The position numbers were made by a program, and so were the translations under genes. Shown piece by piece: positions 16,797-26,249 of a DNA stretch of 64,000 nt; the stretch's first letter is position 1, and the number at the start of each line of letters is the position of its first letter. Below the pieces are notes generated by a model that was not told the origin of the DNA, made no database searches, and was given only the letters and a program-made list of their open reading frames with translations. Origin of the DNA: Saprospiraceae bacterium (GTDB taxonomy: Bacteria; Bacteroidota; Bacteroidia; Chitinophagales; Saprospiraceae); NCBI GenBank assembly GCA_020437105.1, contig JAGQWR010000002.1, forward strand, positions 1-64,000. The letters are read 5' to 3'.

Positions 16797-18124
16797 GTGA
16801 CTTGGATCAACATATGGATGATATCATTCGCGATCGATTAACGGATCACGATGCCGGTGCCCCCATGCACCTGTGGGCAAATATTGTCCAGGAACGAAAA
16901 TCTAAAAAACGCTTAGGATTTTTATTCTTCTTTAAAGGAGGCGCAGTAGGTCTGGCGATATTGGCTGTTTCCTGGGTTTTATGGGCAAACCTATCTGGTA
17001 AAACACTTTCCCCGGAACCAAATTCAACTCCCTTAAATACGGATGTTGAATGGACAAATACCCTTTCCGAAAACATAGAAAATATTCCTGTTTCCGCCGA
17101 TCCGGCAGAATCATCGGAAATGGCCATTGAGGAAGCGCTAAGTTCACAGGTGGTTGAGCAAAAATCAGCTGTTGGCAATGCAGCCTTACAATCAGACGAA
17201 AGTCGGCAGGCAAACAACTCTTTGGTGGATGTACTTACACCAAAATCAGGCTTTACCACCATGCCTGTTTCGGAAGAATCTCCCGAAGCAGCAGTAGAAG
17301 AGGAGGCTTCTGCTGTTTCAGATGTCCTGCTAGAGCCGATTCCGGTCTATGTGCCAGCTCCACTCGAAACAGCTTTGGCTGAAGGTGCCAGACCTGGTAG
17401 CTGCGTGTCTTTTGCTGACCCCAATTGGCGTACCTATGTGGAGTTATACTTTTCTCCCGATTATGCCATACGTTCCCTGACGGCCAAGAGTTCCGAGTTT
17501 GGCGAATACGCCACCCTTCGTGAAAAAGAAGCATTCCAGTTTGCTTTTACCACCGGTATGCGTTGGAATGTGGTTTCACCCAAAGGTTTCGGTATCCGGG
17601 TCGGACTGCAATATGCCCAAATTGGCGAATTATTTACTTATACTGATCCGGGGGCTGTACAGGTAAATATTTCAAATGAATATGAAGATGGGGTCCTGAT
17701 TTCATCAGATACTACCTACGTTTACGGAGACTCTACCTTTGAAATTCATAATTATTACCGGACACTTGATGTGCCTGTTATGCTGGGCTACGAATGGGAG
17801 TTTCAACGGATGTCTTTTTCGGTATATGGAGGTATTGTCGCCAACCTTTGGTTTGGTAAAAAAGGAAAATTCTTAGGCCCTGATTTGGAGCAGGTGCTCA
17901 CCTTTACCGACGGAGACCCCAATGAATATCTGGCTTTTAAAGATAATCTAAGTGCGCATTTTGCTGGTTCTTTTGGATTTCATTACCAGTTTGCTCCCAA
18001 CTATTATATGTTGGTAGAACCGCATTTTCGCTATTTCCCGAATGGTATTACACGGGATGATTATGGATTAACCCAACGCTATTTTGTATCGGGAATCGCA
18101 CTCGGCCTTCGGTATAAATGGTAA
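16793..18124 (+). CDS. Anti-sigma-like N-terminus fused to outer-membrane beta-barrel-like domain
   Basis: The 443-residue protein starts with a short hydrophilic stretch (MSDLDQHMDDIIRDRLTDHD, residues 1-20), WANIVQERKSKKR, then one membrane helix at about 42-66. A low-complexity Ser/Glu/Pro/Val linker spans about 70-200. The C-terminal 235 residues (from YVELYFSPDYAIRS to ALGLRYKW) look like an eight-strand-type outer-membrane barrel ending in an aromatic strand. The coupling to the ECF gene and the N-terminal layout suggest an anti-sigma regulator whose C-terminus could sit in the outer membrane; that is inference. Confidence 0.72.
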   Translation: MSDLDQHMDDIIRDRLTDHDAGAPMHLWANIVQERKSKKRLGFLFFFKGGAVGLAILAVSWVLWANLSGKTLSPEPNSTPLNTDVEWTNTLSENIENIPVSADPAESSEMAIEEALSSQVVEQKSAVGNAALQSDESRQANNSLVDVLTPKSGFTTMPVSEESPEAAVEEEASAVSDVLLEPIPVYVPAPLETALAEGARPGSCVSFADPNWRTYVELYFSPDYAIRSLTAKSSEFGEYATLREKEAFQFAFTTGMRWNVVSPKGFGIRVGLQYAQIGELFTYTDPGAVQVNISNEYEDGVLISSDTTYVYGDSTFEIHNYYRTLDVPVMLGYEWEFQRMSFSVYGGIVANLWFGKKGKFLGPDLEQVLTFTDGDPNEYLAFKDNLSAHFAGSFGFHYQFAPNYYMLVEPHFRYFPNGITRDDYGLTQRYFVSGIALGLRYKW

Positions 18125-18157
18125 AAAAAAGAGGCTGCCTCCCTGGAGAAACAGCCT
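18122..18157 (-). terminator. Terminator of mscL
   Basis: On the minus strand AGGCTG (18152-18157) and CAGCCT (18132-18137) pair with an inner CTCC/GGAG stem and are followed by eight T residues. It lies 30 bases after the mscL stop. Confidence 0.75.
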
Positions 18158-18186
18158 GCTATTATTCTTGCATCTTGATTTCAAAT

Positions 18187-18597
18187 CTACTTCTTCAACA
18201 GATCCCGGATTTCAGCCAACAATTTTTCCTGTGCACTCGGTGCCGGTGGTGCTGCAGGTGCTGCTTCTTCTTTTTTCTGCATACTGTTATAAGTACGTAG
18301 TAGCATGAAGATCGCAAAAGCGATAATTAAAAAGTTAATAATGGTCTGGATAAACATCCCATACCGAATCTGAACAGCAGCATTAATCACATCCCCTTCT
18401 GCTCCGTAGGTCGCATCCTGAATAGTTAATGCCAGGTCAGAAAAGTCAACACCACCGAGCAACATGCCCAGGGGCGGCATAATGATGTCATTTGTAAAAG
18501 AAGTTACAATGGCACCAAAAGCACCTGCAACAATTACCGCAACGGCAAGTTCCAATACATTGCCTTTCATGATAAAGGCCTTAAATTCCTTCCACAT
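18187..18597 (-). CDS. mscL: Large-conductance mechanosensitive channel MscL
   Basis: The 136-residue protein has the MscL pattern: [19 protein letters not shown] followed by a first helix with [20 protein letters not shown], a periplasmic loop, a second helix at about 80-102 ([15 protein letters not shown]) and a charged C-terminal helix ending AEIRDLLKK. The channel pentamer opens under membrane tension and releases solutes during osmotic downshock. The periplasmic loop is of ordinary size, and a Pro/Ala-rich linker precedes the C-terminal bundle. Confidence 0.96.
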   Translation of the reverse strand: MWKEFKAFIMKGNVLELAVAVIVAGAFGAIVTSFTNDIIMPPLGMLLGGVDFSDLALTIQDATYGAEGDVINAAVQIRYGMFIQTIINFLIIAFAIFMLLRTYNSMQKKEEAAPAAPPAPSAQEKLLAEIRDLLKK

Positions 18598-18636
18598 AGG
18601 TTGAACGTTTTGTTATTAATGAGCTGAAATGTAAAT

Positions 18637-18675
18637 AAAAAAGCCCTAATCCAAATGAATCGGATCAAGGCTTTT
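18637..18675 (-). terminator. Terminator of the aconitase gene
   Basis: Minus-strand hairpin with arms AAAAGCC-TTGATCC and the complementary stretch at 18637-18652, followed by a T-run. It lies 26 bases after the stop codon of the aconitase gene. Confidence 0.72.
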
Positions 18676-18700
18676 GATATTTTAATAGAGTTTATGCGAA

Positions 18701-20974
18701 TTAAGCACTCAATTCCGCGCGAATTTTATTGAGTGCAGAACCTGCCTTTACCCAGTCAATTTGCGCCTGATTGTATGTGTGTAACACCTCAAAAGTATCA
18801 GTGGTACCATCTGAATGATTAAGCGTAATGGAGAGATTCTGACCAGGAGTCATGTGCTCAAAACCATTGATGTCTATTAAATCATCCTGACGAATTTTGT
18901 CATAATCTTCCGGATTAGCGAAAGTCAAAGCAAGCATCCCCTGCTTTTTCAAATTCGTTTCGTGAATCCGGGCAAAGGATTTTACCACCACTGCTTTTAC
19001 CCCTAAATACCGCGGTTCCATAGCCGCGTGCTCTCTGGAAGATCCCTCACCATAGTTTTCTTCTCCAAATACAATGGTATCTATTCCGGCTGCTTTATAC
19101 GCACGGGCAGAATCTGGCACCGCCATGTATTTCGGGTCCGCACCGGAATAATTGATCACATTATTTGCTTCTTCATTGAAGTAGTTAATGGCTCCGATAA
19201 AACAGTTATTGGATATGTTTTCCAGGTGGCCACGGTAAGTCAACCAGGGACCAGCCATCGAAATGTGATCTGTTGTACACTTGCCTTTGGCTTTTAACAG
19301 CAGCCGCATTCCATGTACCTGCTCATCCGTTATTGGTTTAAACGGATCCAATAACTGAATTCGATCAGAATTCGGATCAACAGCGATTTCCACTTTTTCA
19401 CCATCTGAAGCAGGAGCAATATACCCGGAGTCCTCTACATCAAATCCTCTTGGTGGGAGTTCCACACCTTTGGGAGCATCCAGTTTAACCTCCACACCAT
19501 CTTGGTTGATCAGCGTATCTGTCAGCGGATTGAAAGTCAGATCACCGGCAATAGCCAGCGCGGTTACAATCTCCGGAGAAGCCACAAACGCATGGGTTTT
19601 TGGATTTCCGTCGTTCCGCTTGGTGAAGTTTCTATTGAATGACGTAATGATGGAATTTTTTCGGGTTGGGTCATCAGTATGACGTGCCCACTGTCCGATA
19701 CACGGTCCACAGGCATTTGCCAGTACAAGTCCGCCCATATCCTCGAAAGCTTTTAATTGCCCATCACGCGCAACGGTAAAGCGAATCTGCTCAGATCCTG
19801 GTGTAACGGTAAACTCTGATTTTACCTTGAGGTTTTTCTCTACCGCCTGGCGAGCCAAAGAGGCTGCCCGATCTAAATCTTCATAAGAGGAGTTTGTACA
19901 AGAGCCAATCAGACCAACTTCCAATTTGCTTGGGTAGTTGTTTTGTTTGACCGCTTCCGCGAATTTTGAGATAGGCCAGGCCAAATCTGGTGTATAGGGG
20001 CCATTGATATGTGGCTCAAGTGTTGACAGGTCAAGTTCGATAACCCGGTCAAAGTATTTTTCCGGCTCTGCATAGCATTCTGCGTCTCCAGTGAGGTGCT
20101 CTGCTACGGCATCTGCCAGGTCAGCAATTTCTGCCCGATCAGTAGCACGCAGGTAACGGCCCATGGATTCGTCATATCCGAAGGTTGAGGTGGTTGCCCC
20201 AATTTCTGCACCCATGTTGCAAATCGTGCCTTTTCCGGTACAAGACATGGCTTCTGCACCCGGACCAAAATATTCTACAATGGCTCCGGTGCCGCCTTTT
20301 ACGGTCAGAATGCCAGCCACTTTCAGGATAACATCTTTTGCTGAGGTCCAACCGGATAGTTTACCGGTAAGTTTTACACCAATGAGCTTAGGCATTTTTA
20401 ATTCCCATGCCATTCCGGCCATTACATCTACTGCATCTGCACCTCCAACACCAATAGCTACCATGCCCAAACCACCCGCATTCGGGGTGTGCGAATCGGT
20501 TCCGATCATCATTCCGCCAGGGAATGCATAATTTTCCAATACTGTTTGGTGAATAATTCCTGCACCAGGTTTCCAAAAACCAATGCCGTATTTATTGGAT
20601 ACGGTTGTGAGGAAATTATATACTTCCGCGTTGACATCATTTGCCGTTTGAAGGTCGGATGCGGCTCCTGATTCTGCCAGAATCAAGTGATCACAATGTA
20701 CCGTAGAAGGAACCGCAGCTTCTGTACGCCCTGCCATCATAAATTGGAGGAGTGCCATCTGCGCAGTCGCATCCTGCATCGCTACACGATCCGGGTTGAA
20801 AAAAACGTAATCTTTCCCGCGCTCATAGCGCTGAAGTGGAGATTCCGGATGTAAGTGTGTGTAGAGAATTTTTTCAGCCAGGGGGAGCGGACGCCCAAGA
20901 ACCTTTCTGGCGGCAGTAACCCGATCTGCCAATGTCTCATAATAAGACCGGATCATATGAATGTCAAAGGGCAT
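18701..20974 (-). CDS. acn: Aconitate hydratase
   Basis: The 757-residue enzyme interconverts citrate and isocitrate in the TCA cycle using a 4Fe-4S cluster. Cluster cysteines are visible in [13 protein letters not shown] and [10 protein letters not shown]. Other family segments are [45 protein letters not shown] and the swivelling-domain [19 protein letters not shown]. Length and domain order match the mitochondrial-like aconitases common in Bacteroidota. It is divergently arranged with a ScfR/RamB-like regulator and ends in its own terminator. Confidence 0.97.
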   Translation of the reverse strand: MPFDIHMIRSYYETLADRVTAARKVLGRPLPLAEKILYTHLHPESPLQRYERGKDYVFFNPDRVAMQDATAQMALLQFMMAGRTEAAVPSTVHCDHLILAESGAASDLQTANDVNAEVYNFLTTVSNKYGIGFWKPGAGIIHQTVLENYAFPGGMMIGTDSHTPNAGGLGMVAIGVGGADAVDVMAGMAWELKMPKLIGVKLTGKLSGWTSAKDVILKVAGILTVKGGTGAIVEYFGPGAEAMSCTGKGTICNMGAEIGATTSTFGYDESMGRYLRATDRAEIADLADAVAEHLTGDAECYAEPEKYFDRVIELDLSTLEPHINGPYTPDLAWPISKFAEAVKQNNYPSKLEVGLIGSCTNSSYEDLDRAASLARQAVEKNLKVKSEFTVTPGSEQIRFTVARDGQLKAFEDMGGLVLANACGPCIGQWARHTDDPTRKNSIITSFNRNFTKRNDGNPKTHAFVASPEIVTALAIAGDLTFNPLTDTLINQDGVEVKLDAPKGVELPPRGFDVEDSGYIAPASDGEKVEIAVDPNSDRIQLLDPFKPITDEQVHGMRLLLKAKGKCTTDHISMAGPWLTYRGHLENISNNCFIGAINYFNEEANNVINYSGADPKYMAVPDSARAYKAAGIDTIVFGEENYGEGSSREHAAMEPRYLGVKAVVVKSFARIHETNLKKQGMLALTFANPEDYDKIRQDDLIDINGFEHMTPGQNLSITLNHSDGTTDTFEVLHTYNQAQIDWVKAGSALNKIRAELSA

Positions 20975-21165
20975 AATTGCGATCGTTTTTAGTTAAGTAG
21001 TAAAAGGACTGCAAATGTACATTTTTTACGATAAATGCAGGGTTTCCGGTTTGCTGGTAAAAACAACTTTCCGGTATTATTAATAAGGTTCCTGGAGCCG
21101 AAAAGTTTAATACGAGTTAAAAGTGTTGCTTTAAAGATTTTGTGGCGAATTTTCGCTGGAATTTG

Positions 21166-21173
21166 TAGTTTTG
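21166..21173 (+). promoter_or_regulatory. -7 element of the ScfR-like regulator gene
   Basis: TAGTTTTG matches TAnnTTTG exactly. It is three bases before the GTG at 21177, so transcription would begin at or near the start codon (leaderless). The -33 element is weak (TTG at 21140-21142, 23-base gap). Confidence 0.5.
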
Positions 21174-21176
21174 GGT

Positions 21177-22646
21177 GTGGTACAACCAAATCAACGCATT
21201 ATTTTTGGACTTAAAGTAAAGCACCTGCGTCAGGCGCAAGGGCTCTCTTTTTCAGATTTGTCGGAAACATCCGGTATTTCTGTGTCCTATTTAAATGAAA
21301 TTGAAAAGGGGAAAAAATATCCTAAATCAGATCGAATTAATAGCCTGGCTACTGCCCTGCATACTACTTCAGAGCAGTTAATTTCCTCCGAGTTGTCGGA
21401 TGGCCTGGCGCCTGTTGGCGAATTACTGGAATCGAACTTCCTGAATGAATTGCCATTGGATCTATTCGGAATTGATAAGGTTAAGGTCGTGGAGATTATC
21501 GCCAATGCACCCAAGCGGGTTGGTGCTTTCATCTCTACCCTTGTGGACATGGCCCGCAACTACCATTTGGGTGAAGAGAATTTCTATTTTGGGGCACTTC
21601 GGTCGTATCTGGAAATGCACCAAAACTATTTTGAGGAATTAGAAAAAGCGGTAGATAATTGTACAACCAAGTATAAGCTAAATACCCAATCTCGTATTTC
21701 ACTGGAGGATCTGCAACTGATACTTGAAACCGGCTATCAGTACAAGATTCAAATGAATGGCCTCGATGAATATCCGGAACTGGATAACCTGCGTTCGGTC
21801 TATCTGCCTTCCAAAGGCACCTTGTTGCTCAACGGAAATCTAACGGATGTGCAACGCGCTTTTCAGCTCGGTAAGGAACTTGGTTTTCAATATTTAAAGC
21901 TCAAGGATCGGGCTAATACCTCTTCTCTGCTACGGGCTTCATCCTTTGATGAAGTTCTGAATCATTTTAAGGCAGGCTATTTCTCCGCAGCACTCCTCAT
22001 TCCGCGCCAGCGTCTGGTGTCGGAACTAGGGGCTTTTTTTCAAAAAGATACCTGGCAACCGGAGATATTACTCCAAATGCTCAGCACATACGGCGCTTCC
22101 CCGGAAATGCTTTTCCAGCGAATGACCAACCTGCTTCCCGAAGCATTCGGATTGAAGAAACTCTTTCTCATTCGGGTAATTCATGATCATAGCAAAGGCA
22201 GCTTTCGAATCGACAAAGAATTACATTTCGCCGGAAGGCATAACCCGCATGGTAATGGATTATATGAACACTATTGCCGAAGATGGCTTTCCATTTCTGC
22301 CATCCAGCGATTGGAAAAAAACGTATCTGGCGAAATGCTGGCAGCCGCTCAACGATCGACATACCATGGTACAGCGGATTCATTTCTGGTCTTTACCATT
22401 GCTCGCCCAGCCTATCAGGGAAATCGTTCGCATGTGAGTATCACGATCGGGCTGGAAATCAACGATGAGTTGAAGAAACAAGTTCGGTTTTGGGCAGACC
22501 CAAACATTCCGGACATGGAAGTCAATAACACCTGCGAACGCTGTCCTATGACCAATTGCGCAGATAGAATCACCGAACCGCATATCGTACATGCCCGAAA
22601 TAAAAGAAGAGATATTCAGAAAAGATTGCAAAATCTGGAAGAATAA
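21177..22646 (+). CDS. XRE-family regulator of the ScfR/RamB/PrpR type
   Basis: The protein of about 489 residues has an N-terminal Cro/C1 helix-turn-helix (LRQAQGLSFSDLSETSGIS, then YLNEIEKGKKYP), a central IrrE-like segment without a zinc HExxH motif, and a C-terminal DUF2083-like region ending with a cysteine cluster, CERCPMTNC. Family members sense short-chain acyl-CoA or redox state and control acetate, propionate and glyoxylate genes. Divergence from aconitase suggests it controls the TCA or glyoxylate pathway. Start codons are non-ATG: GTG 21177 is preferred to TTG 21171 because of the nearby promoter box. Confidence 0.85.
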   Translation: MVQPNQRIIFGLKVKHLRQAQGLSFSDLSETSGISVSYLNEIEKGKKYPKSDRINSLATALHTTSEQLISSELSDGLAPVGELLESNFLNELPLDLFGIDKVKVVEIIANAPKRVGAFISTLVDMARNYHLGEENFYFGALRSYLEMHQNYFEELEKAVDNCTTKYKLNTQSRISLEDLQLILETGYQYKIQMNGLDEYPELDNLRSVYLPSKGTLLLNGNLTDVQRAFQLGKELGFQYLKLKDRANTSSLLRASSFDEVLNHFKAGYFSAALLIPRQRLVSELGAFFQKDTWQPEILLQMLSTYGASPEMLFQRMTNLLPEAFGLKKLFLIRVIHDHSKGSFRIDKELHFAGRHNPHGNGLYEHYCRRWLSISAIQRLEKNVSGEMLAAAQRSTYHGTADSFLVFTIARPAYQGNRSHVSITIGLEINDELKKQVRFWADPNIPDMEVNNTCERCPMTNCADRITEPHIVHARNKRRDIQKRLQNLEE

Positions 22647-22710
22647 GTCTTAATTTTTAATGAGCGTTCGCTCAGGGTTAAAACGTTTAAATCGTGAAGT
22701 TGTCTCCAAT

Positions 22711-22777
22711 AGACCGGGCGCAGCCCCTAGACCGCAAAGCCGACAGGCGAGCTAGACCAGGCCAAAGGCCCTAGACC
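22711..22777. repeat. Short repeats of TAGACC with small GC palindromes
   Basis: TAGACC occurs at 22711, 22729, 22753 and 22772 (spacings 18, 24, 19). Between the copies lie small palindromic words, GGGCGCAGCCC (22717-22727) and GGCCAAAGGCC (22760-22770). A palindrome TGAGCG-TT-CGCTCA is just upstream (22661-22674). The block sits in the non-coding gap between two convergent genes, together with the REP-like element. Confidence 0.6.
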
Positions 22778-22800
22778 ATAATTTTGAATGAGAACTAACC

Positions 22801-22840
22801 CACAGGACCACCCCCGATAGCTATCGGGGCACAGGACCAC
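22801..22840. repeat. REP-like palindromic element, copy 2
   Basis: A perfect 18-base palindrome, CCCCGATAGCTATCGGGG (22812-22829), is flanked on both sides by the 11-base direct repeat CACAGGACCAC (22801-22811 and 22830-22840). It matches the element at 12475-12535 in reverse orientation with one mismatch in the palindrome. Confidence 0.8.
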
Positions 22841-22849
22841 TCCCAACAA

Positions 22850-23323
22850 CTACTTACTTATCGTAATCACCGGACTTTCCACTTCATTGCTCCAATTGCC
22901 GGCTTCATCTAAAATTCGAATTTTAAAAGTGGTGTTCTCTGTGCTGTTGTCAGAATCCAGGAGAATCGTATTATCTAATATGATGTCGAGAGTGCCCTGG
23001 ATACTGATCTCGCTGCCCTCCGGGGCACGCGGAGACAGGTGATAACCAAAGATCAGGAGGGCAGGATCTCTCTGATCGACCAGCTCAATATTCATTTTGT
23101 CCGGATCAAGGGAGCCAAGGTCACCATCCCCATCCAGGTATTCTATCGTGAAAATGAGCTGGTCTTCATAGGCAACTACACTTTGTTGATTGACCTCCAG
23201 TAGTTCAATTTTTGGTGTGTTTGAAATCGTTGGATTAACCTCGTTTTCGATGGTGTCCTGTGTTTCTTTGGTACAGGAATTGAGTAAAAAGAGTAGGCCG
23301 ATGATAGACAGGAATATCCGCAT
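22850..23323 (-). CDS. Lipoprotein of unknown function, last gene of a five-gene operon
   Basis: The 157-residue product has a lipoprotein signal (lipobox LNSC, Cys about 17). The remainder looks like one beta-sandwich: DQLIFTIEYLDGDGDLGSLDPD carries Asp-rich turns that could bind calcium, followed by FKIRILDEAGNWSNEVESPVI. I do not recognise a named family. It begins 11 bases after the cytochrome-like gene and is probably co-transcribed with it, so it may act in the same outer-membrane complex. Confidence 0.7.
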   Translation of the reverse strand: MRIFLSIIGLLFLLNSCTKETQDTIENEVNPTISNTPKIELLEVNQQSVVAYEDQLIFTIEYLDGDGDLGSLDPDKMNIELVDQRDPALLIFGYHLSPRAPEGSEISIQGTLDIILDNTILLDSDNSTENTTFKIRILDEAGNWSNEVESPVITISK

Positions 23324-23334
23324 CTGGATCAGTT

Positions 23335-24333
23335 TTATTGAAGGATACAGGAAAAATAGGTTTGTATATAAATCTCATTCGCGGCAGTCGGAATCTCTGT
23401 GGGGGTGTCGTGATCACTGTCCTGCACGTAGGTACGCATATACACAATATCTCCCGGAGCAAATCCAAGGCTGGCCGGGTTGACAGTAATCGTTTGGTAA
23501 TACGGAATCGGAAAACCCACCTCCTGACTAAAAACGCTGGAAATGAAATTCGGAATTAAAACAACTTGCATTTGAAGCTCTACGGCATTCGAAAAATCGT
23601 AGGGATCATCCGAAAATTGAATTTTATTGTAAGTCAGCTCATTTCCAAAGATTGTGTCACCAGCCGGCGTTTCATCTATATACAAAAACCACAATTCCAT
23701 ATCCTCTGCTGCCAGGGTCATAAACGGATTGAAAAATACTCCTCCCCGTGCTGTATCTACCCGAAAATCATTAAAATCGGGCAGGTAGGCTGCGAGGCCC
23801 AAAGCAGTAGGTTGCACACTACTCAGGCTGGGTAAGTTGCCGTAAATATCCGGAGCACCGGCTTCAATCCAATTTTGGATTAAATCGAGTTCATGCTGTC
23901 CGAGCGGAATGCCACTGGAAGGCATCTGCTCGAAATTTGGCGGATTATGCATTGTCAACCGGTGCCAGATCATGGAGTTTTCCGGCTCACCCGGAGTAAC
24001 CCGATAGGGGAGAGGATCAACATCGTAATTCTTTTTTATATCGTGATAAACCAGCGAATTATAGGCACTCTGCACTGTCCGGAATTCAGGTTCAAAGGTG
24101 CCGTCATGGCAGCCGGGTTGATTACATGCCTGAGAGAAAATATAGGTATGTAGCCCCAGGAAAGTTGCTGAATCCACTTCGATCTGTGGTATTTCGTTTT
24201 CCGAATAATCGATCCCGTCAAACGGATTTTCGGGTGGATCCGGTAAAGGATCTTCATTTGTGACCAGGCTTTCGCTGCAGGCGAATACCAGGAGGCAAAA
24301 CAGGCTTAACAGAAGTAGGTGGTTCTTAGTCAT
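23335..24333 (-). CDS. Cytochrome-like (PSCyt1-type) lipoprotein
   Basis: From the ATG at 24333 the product is 332 residues with lipobox VFAC. Near residue 75 it has ACNQPGCHDG, a C-x4-C-H heme-type motif rather than the usual C-x2-C-H, and further on NSMIWHRLTMHNPPNFEQMP and NWIEAGAPD, which resemble planctomycete-type cytochrome c (PSCyt1) segments that end with an axial Met and WI-x-GA. The C-terminal half has no recognised domain. It could carry electrons at the outer membrane if heme is attached, but the spacing is unusual and that is unproven. The longer frame upstream overlaps the neighbouring gene and lacks a signal. Confidence 0.72.
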   Translation of the reverse strand: MTKNHLLLLSLFCLLVFACSESLVTNEDPLPDPPENPFDGIDYSENEIPQIEVDSATFLGLHTYIFSQACNQPGCHDGTFEPEFRTVQSAYNSLVYHDIKKNYDVDPLPYRVTPGEPENSMIWHRLTMHNPPNFEQMPSSGIPLGQHELDLIQNWIEAGAPDIYGNLPSLSSVQPTALGLAAYLPDFNDFRVDTARGGVFFNPFMTLAAEDMELWFLYIDETPAGDTIFGNELTYNKIQFSDDPYDFSNAVELQMQVVLIPNFISSVFSQEVGFPIPYYQTITVNPASLGFAPGDIVYMRTYVQDSDHDTPTEIPTAANEIYIQTYFSCILQ

Positions 24334-24355
24334 CTTACAGGATTTTGAGTCTGCT

Positions 24356-25687
24356 TTACAGAAAGGCTTCTTCGAGTACCCTGCCGGGCAACAAATAGCC
24401 TGGAATATCTTCATGTATTCCCAGAATATGGGCAATGGTCGGTACAATGTCGATAGATTCGGCCGCCGGATTCCCCAGTGACCCCAGGCTTTGACCCTGA
24501 ATTACCTTATCATTTGGTCCTACTATCAACGAAAACAATCGCCTTGAATTAGCATCGCCCGTATGGTCGTATGCCCGCAGGCCGTTCTGATCGGTCAGAT
24601 TATTGGAGTCCATATTTCGGCCATGTTCCGGAATACAGATCATGATCGTATCGTCTTTTAAAACCGGGTGGTTTTGGATCTTATTCCAAAGCCAGCCCAC
24701 CCCATAATCTGCTTTGTGCAGGAAGTTGACATACTGACTGAAATCACTGTGGCAGATATCCAGATTGGTCGTATTCACCACCATTAACTCAGGTTGGAAC
24801 CGGTCGAGTACAGACCAGGCTCCGGTGAGGGCAATGAGGTCGCCCGTCAATAAATTATAATCGTTGCCAGGTGTAGGTACTTCGAGTGTTCCGTTTGTAA
24901 TCTGGTCAATTAGCTCGAGGTAGTAGGATTTTATTTCTTCCCGCTCCTCCGGGGTGTTTTGTACACCTGGGAGGGCATCGGCGTCCAGATCAAAATTATT
25001 ATCCAGCATAGCTTTGATCTTATGAATCCGGGCTACATCGTCTGGTTGATAGTTTACAGCATTACTTAACTGATTGAAACCAGCTGCTCCAAATACGCTG
25101 GCAGGGCGCAGATAATTGGCTCCATAAGCGGCACCATAGGCCGGATGCTGGCTATAGTTCAGAGAAGGGTAGGGGCCGAGGCCTTCCGATACCCACCAGG
25201 AGTTTAGCGCTGTTTTTGCCGGATCCGAATGTCGGCGGTAGTATTCGAAGATGGTCGGAAATTCTGGATTAATATTCAGGTTCAAACCTGTTTCCGTATA
25301 GTTTCCGGTCATAGCGACTGTATGTCCGTTGTAGTGCCCGGTAGGGCCTGTTTGGTAATTCACCTCCCGGTATAAGGTTCCCTGTTGGGAGAGCGGAGTG
25401 TTTAGGATTGGGTTCCAGGGTTGGTAAATCAGGTTGCTTGCCGGAGCGGCACCTTGCAGCATATTGCGCATGATATTCCCTTCGGTCGGAAGTCCCTGAT
25501 TAGCCAGATACTGCATTTGAACGGATTCCTGGTTTCGGATGCCCCCACCAAAAAGTACAAACACCACATGGTTGGCAACCCGGCTGCCAGTGGCTGCAAA
25601 TAAGCTTCCGGAAGGTAAAAGAAAAGGGACAGACAAGCTACCGGCTGTGGTGATTGCAGTTCTTTTTATGAATGTTCTGCGTTTCAT
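24356..25687 (-). CDS. Tat-exported alkaline-phosphatase/sulfatase-superfamily protein (DUF1501-like)
   Basis: The 443-residue protein starts MKRRTFIKRTA, a twin-arginine motif, followed by a hydrophobic stretch and an Ala-containing cleavage region near FAATG. The mature part resembles the alkaline-phosphatase superfamily: HVVFVLFGGGIRN near the start, TVAMTGNYT, MICIPEHGRNMDSNN and AYDHTGDANSRRLF, then SIDIVPTIAHILGI, a typical sulfatase-like end. Metal ligands are likely in the HGRN and DH segments. In planctomycete-like clusters DUF1501 proteins accompany cytochrome and DUF1549 proteins, as here. Activity and substrate are unknown. Confidence 0.78.
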   Translation of the reverse strand: MKRRTFIKRTAITTAGSLSVPFLLPSGSLFAATGSRVANHVVFVLFGGGIRNQESVQMQYLANQGLPTEGNIMRNMLQGAAPASNLIYQPWNPILNTPLSQQGTLYREVNYQTGPTGHYNGHTVAMTGNYTETGLNLNINPEFPTIFEYYRRHSDPAKTALNSWWVSEGLGPYPSLNYSQHPAYGAAYGANYLRPASVFGAAGFNQLSNAVNYQPDDVARIHKIKAMLDNNFDLDADALPGVQNTPEEREEIKSYYLELIDQITNGTLEVPTPGNDYNLLTGDLIALTGAWSVLDRFQPELMVVNTTNLDICHSDFSQYVNFLHKADYGVGWLWNKIQNHPVLKDDTIMICIPEHGRNMDSNNLTDQNGLRAYDHTGDANSRRLFSLIVGPNDKVIQGQSLGSLGNPAAESIDIVPTIAHILGIHEDIPGYLLPGRVLEEAFL

Positions 25688-25714
25688 ATCCTATTCATTT
25701 TGGCCAGAAGCCTT

Positions 25715-26227
25715 TTAATAATATTTGTATTCGTTTGAAAGTGCAAAACCCTGGTAAATCAACTCCGGGTTAAGCTCCGAATCTTCTTCAATAGCCTGCC
25801 GAAGTTCATAAAGTTCATAGGGCGTAGGCTTGCGCAGAAAAAAACGCAGATAAGTGTCTTCGATAAACTGATCAATATTTGCGCGCATCTCGCTATCTGA
25901 AGGGATGTTTACCTGACCTGAATTGACATAGTTGTTGAGGATTAATTCATCAACCAGTTGTTTGTCGCCATTTGCCTCCCGCACCTCCGTAAGTTGTGTT
26001 AGTACATTTGCCGGCACGGTTTGTAGAAACAGGTTGGCATACAGGATGGAGATATATTGCTCGGCAGATTTTTGCTTGGTTTTCTCCACATTCGATTGGT
26101 AAACCTCCTCGTTGTTGATGCCGTATATGTAGTTATCGACAACCGTTTCCTTGTTTACGATGGTCTCCTTTTTGCAGCTGCTTAATCCGAAGCAAAGCAG
26201 TAAAAGGAATGGGATAGCTATTCTCAT
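25715..26227 (-). CDS. Small lipoprotein in the cytochrome/Tat operon
   Basis: The 170-residue lipoprotein has lipobox LSSC (Cys about 18), followed by KKETIVNKETVVDNYIYG. The helical C-terminal part contains YLRFFLRKPTPYELYELRQAI, similar to the Y-x-x-x-x-x-R-x-P-x-x-x-E-L helix of DUF1549-type proteins. It precedes the Tat-exported protein by 27 bases. It resembles the upstream 299-residue lipoprotein in both its KKETI start and this helix, so the two may be paralogues. Confidence 0.72.
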   Translation of the reverse strand: MRIAIPFLLLLCFGLSSCKKETIVNKETVVDNYIYGINNEEVYQSNVEKTKQKSAEQYISILYANLFLQTVPANVLTQLTEVREANGDKQLVDELILNNYVNSGQVNIPSDSEMRANIDQFIEDTYLRFFLRKPTPYELYELRQAIEEDSELNPELIYQGFALSNEYKYY

Positions 26228-26249
26228 GATGGATTAGTTTTTTCGAAAA

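Noticed and set aside
23335-24447. Longer form of the cytochrome-like gene
   Set aside because: It would overlap the Tat-exported gene by 92 bases and would bury the lipoprotein signal.
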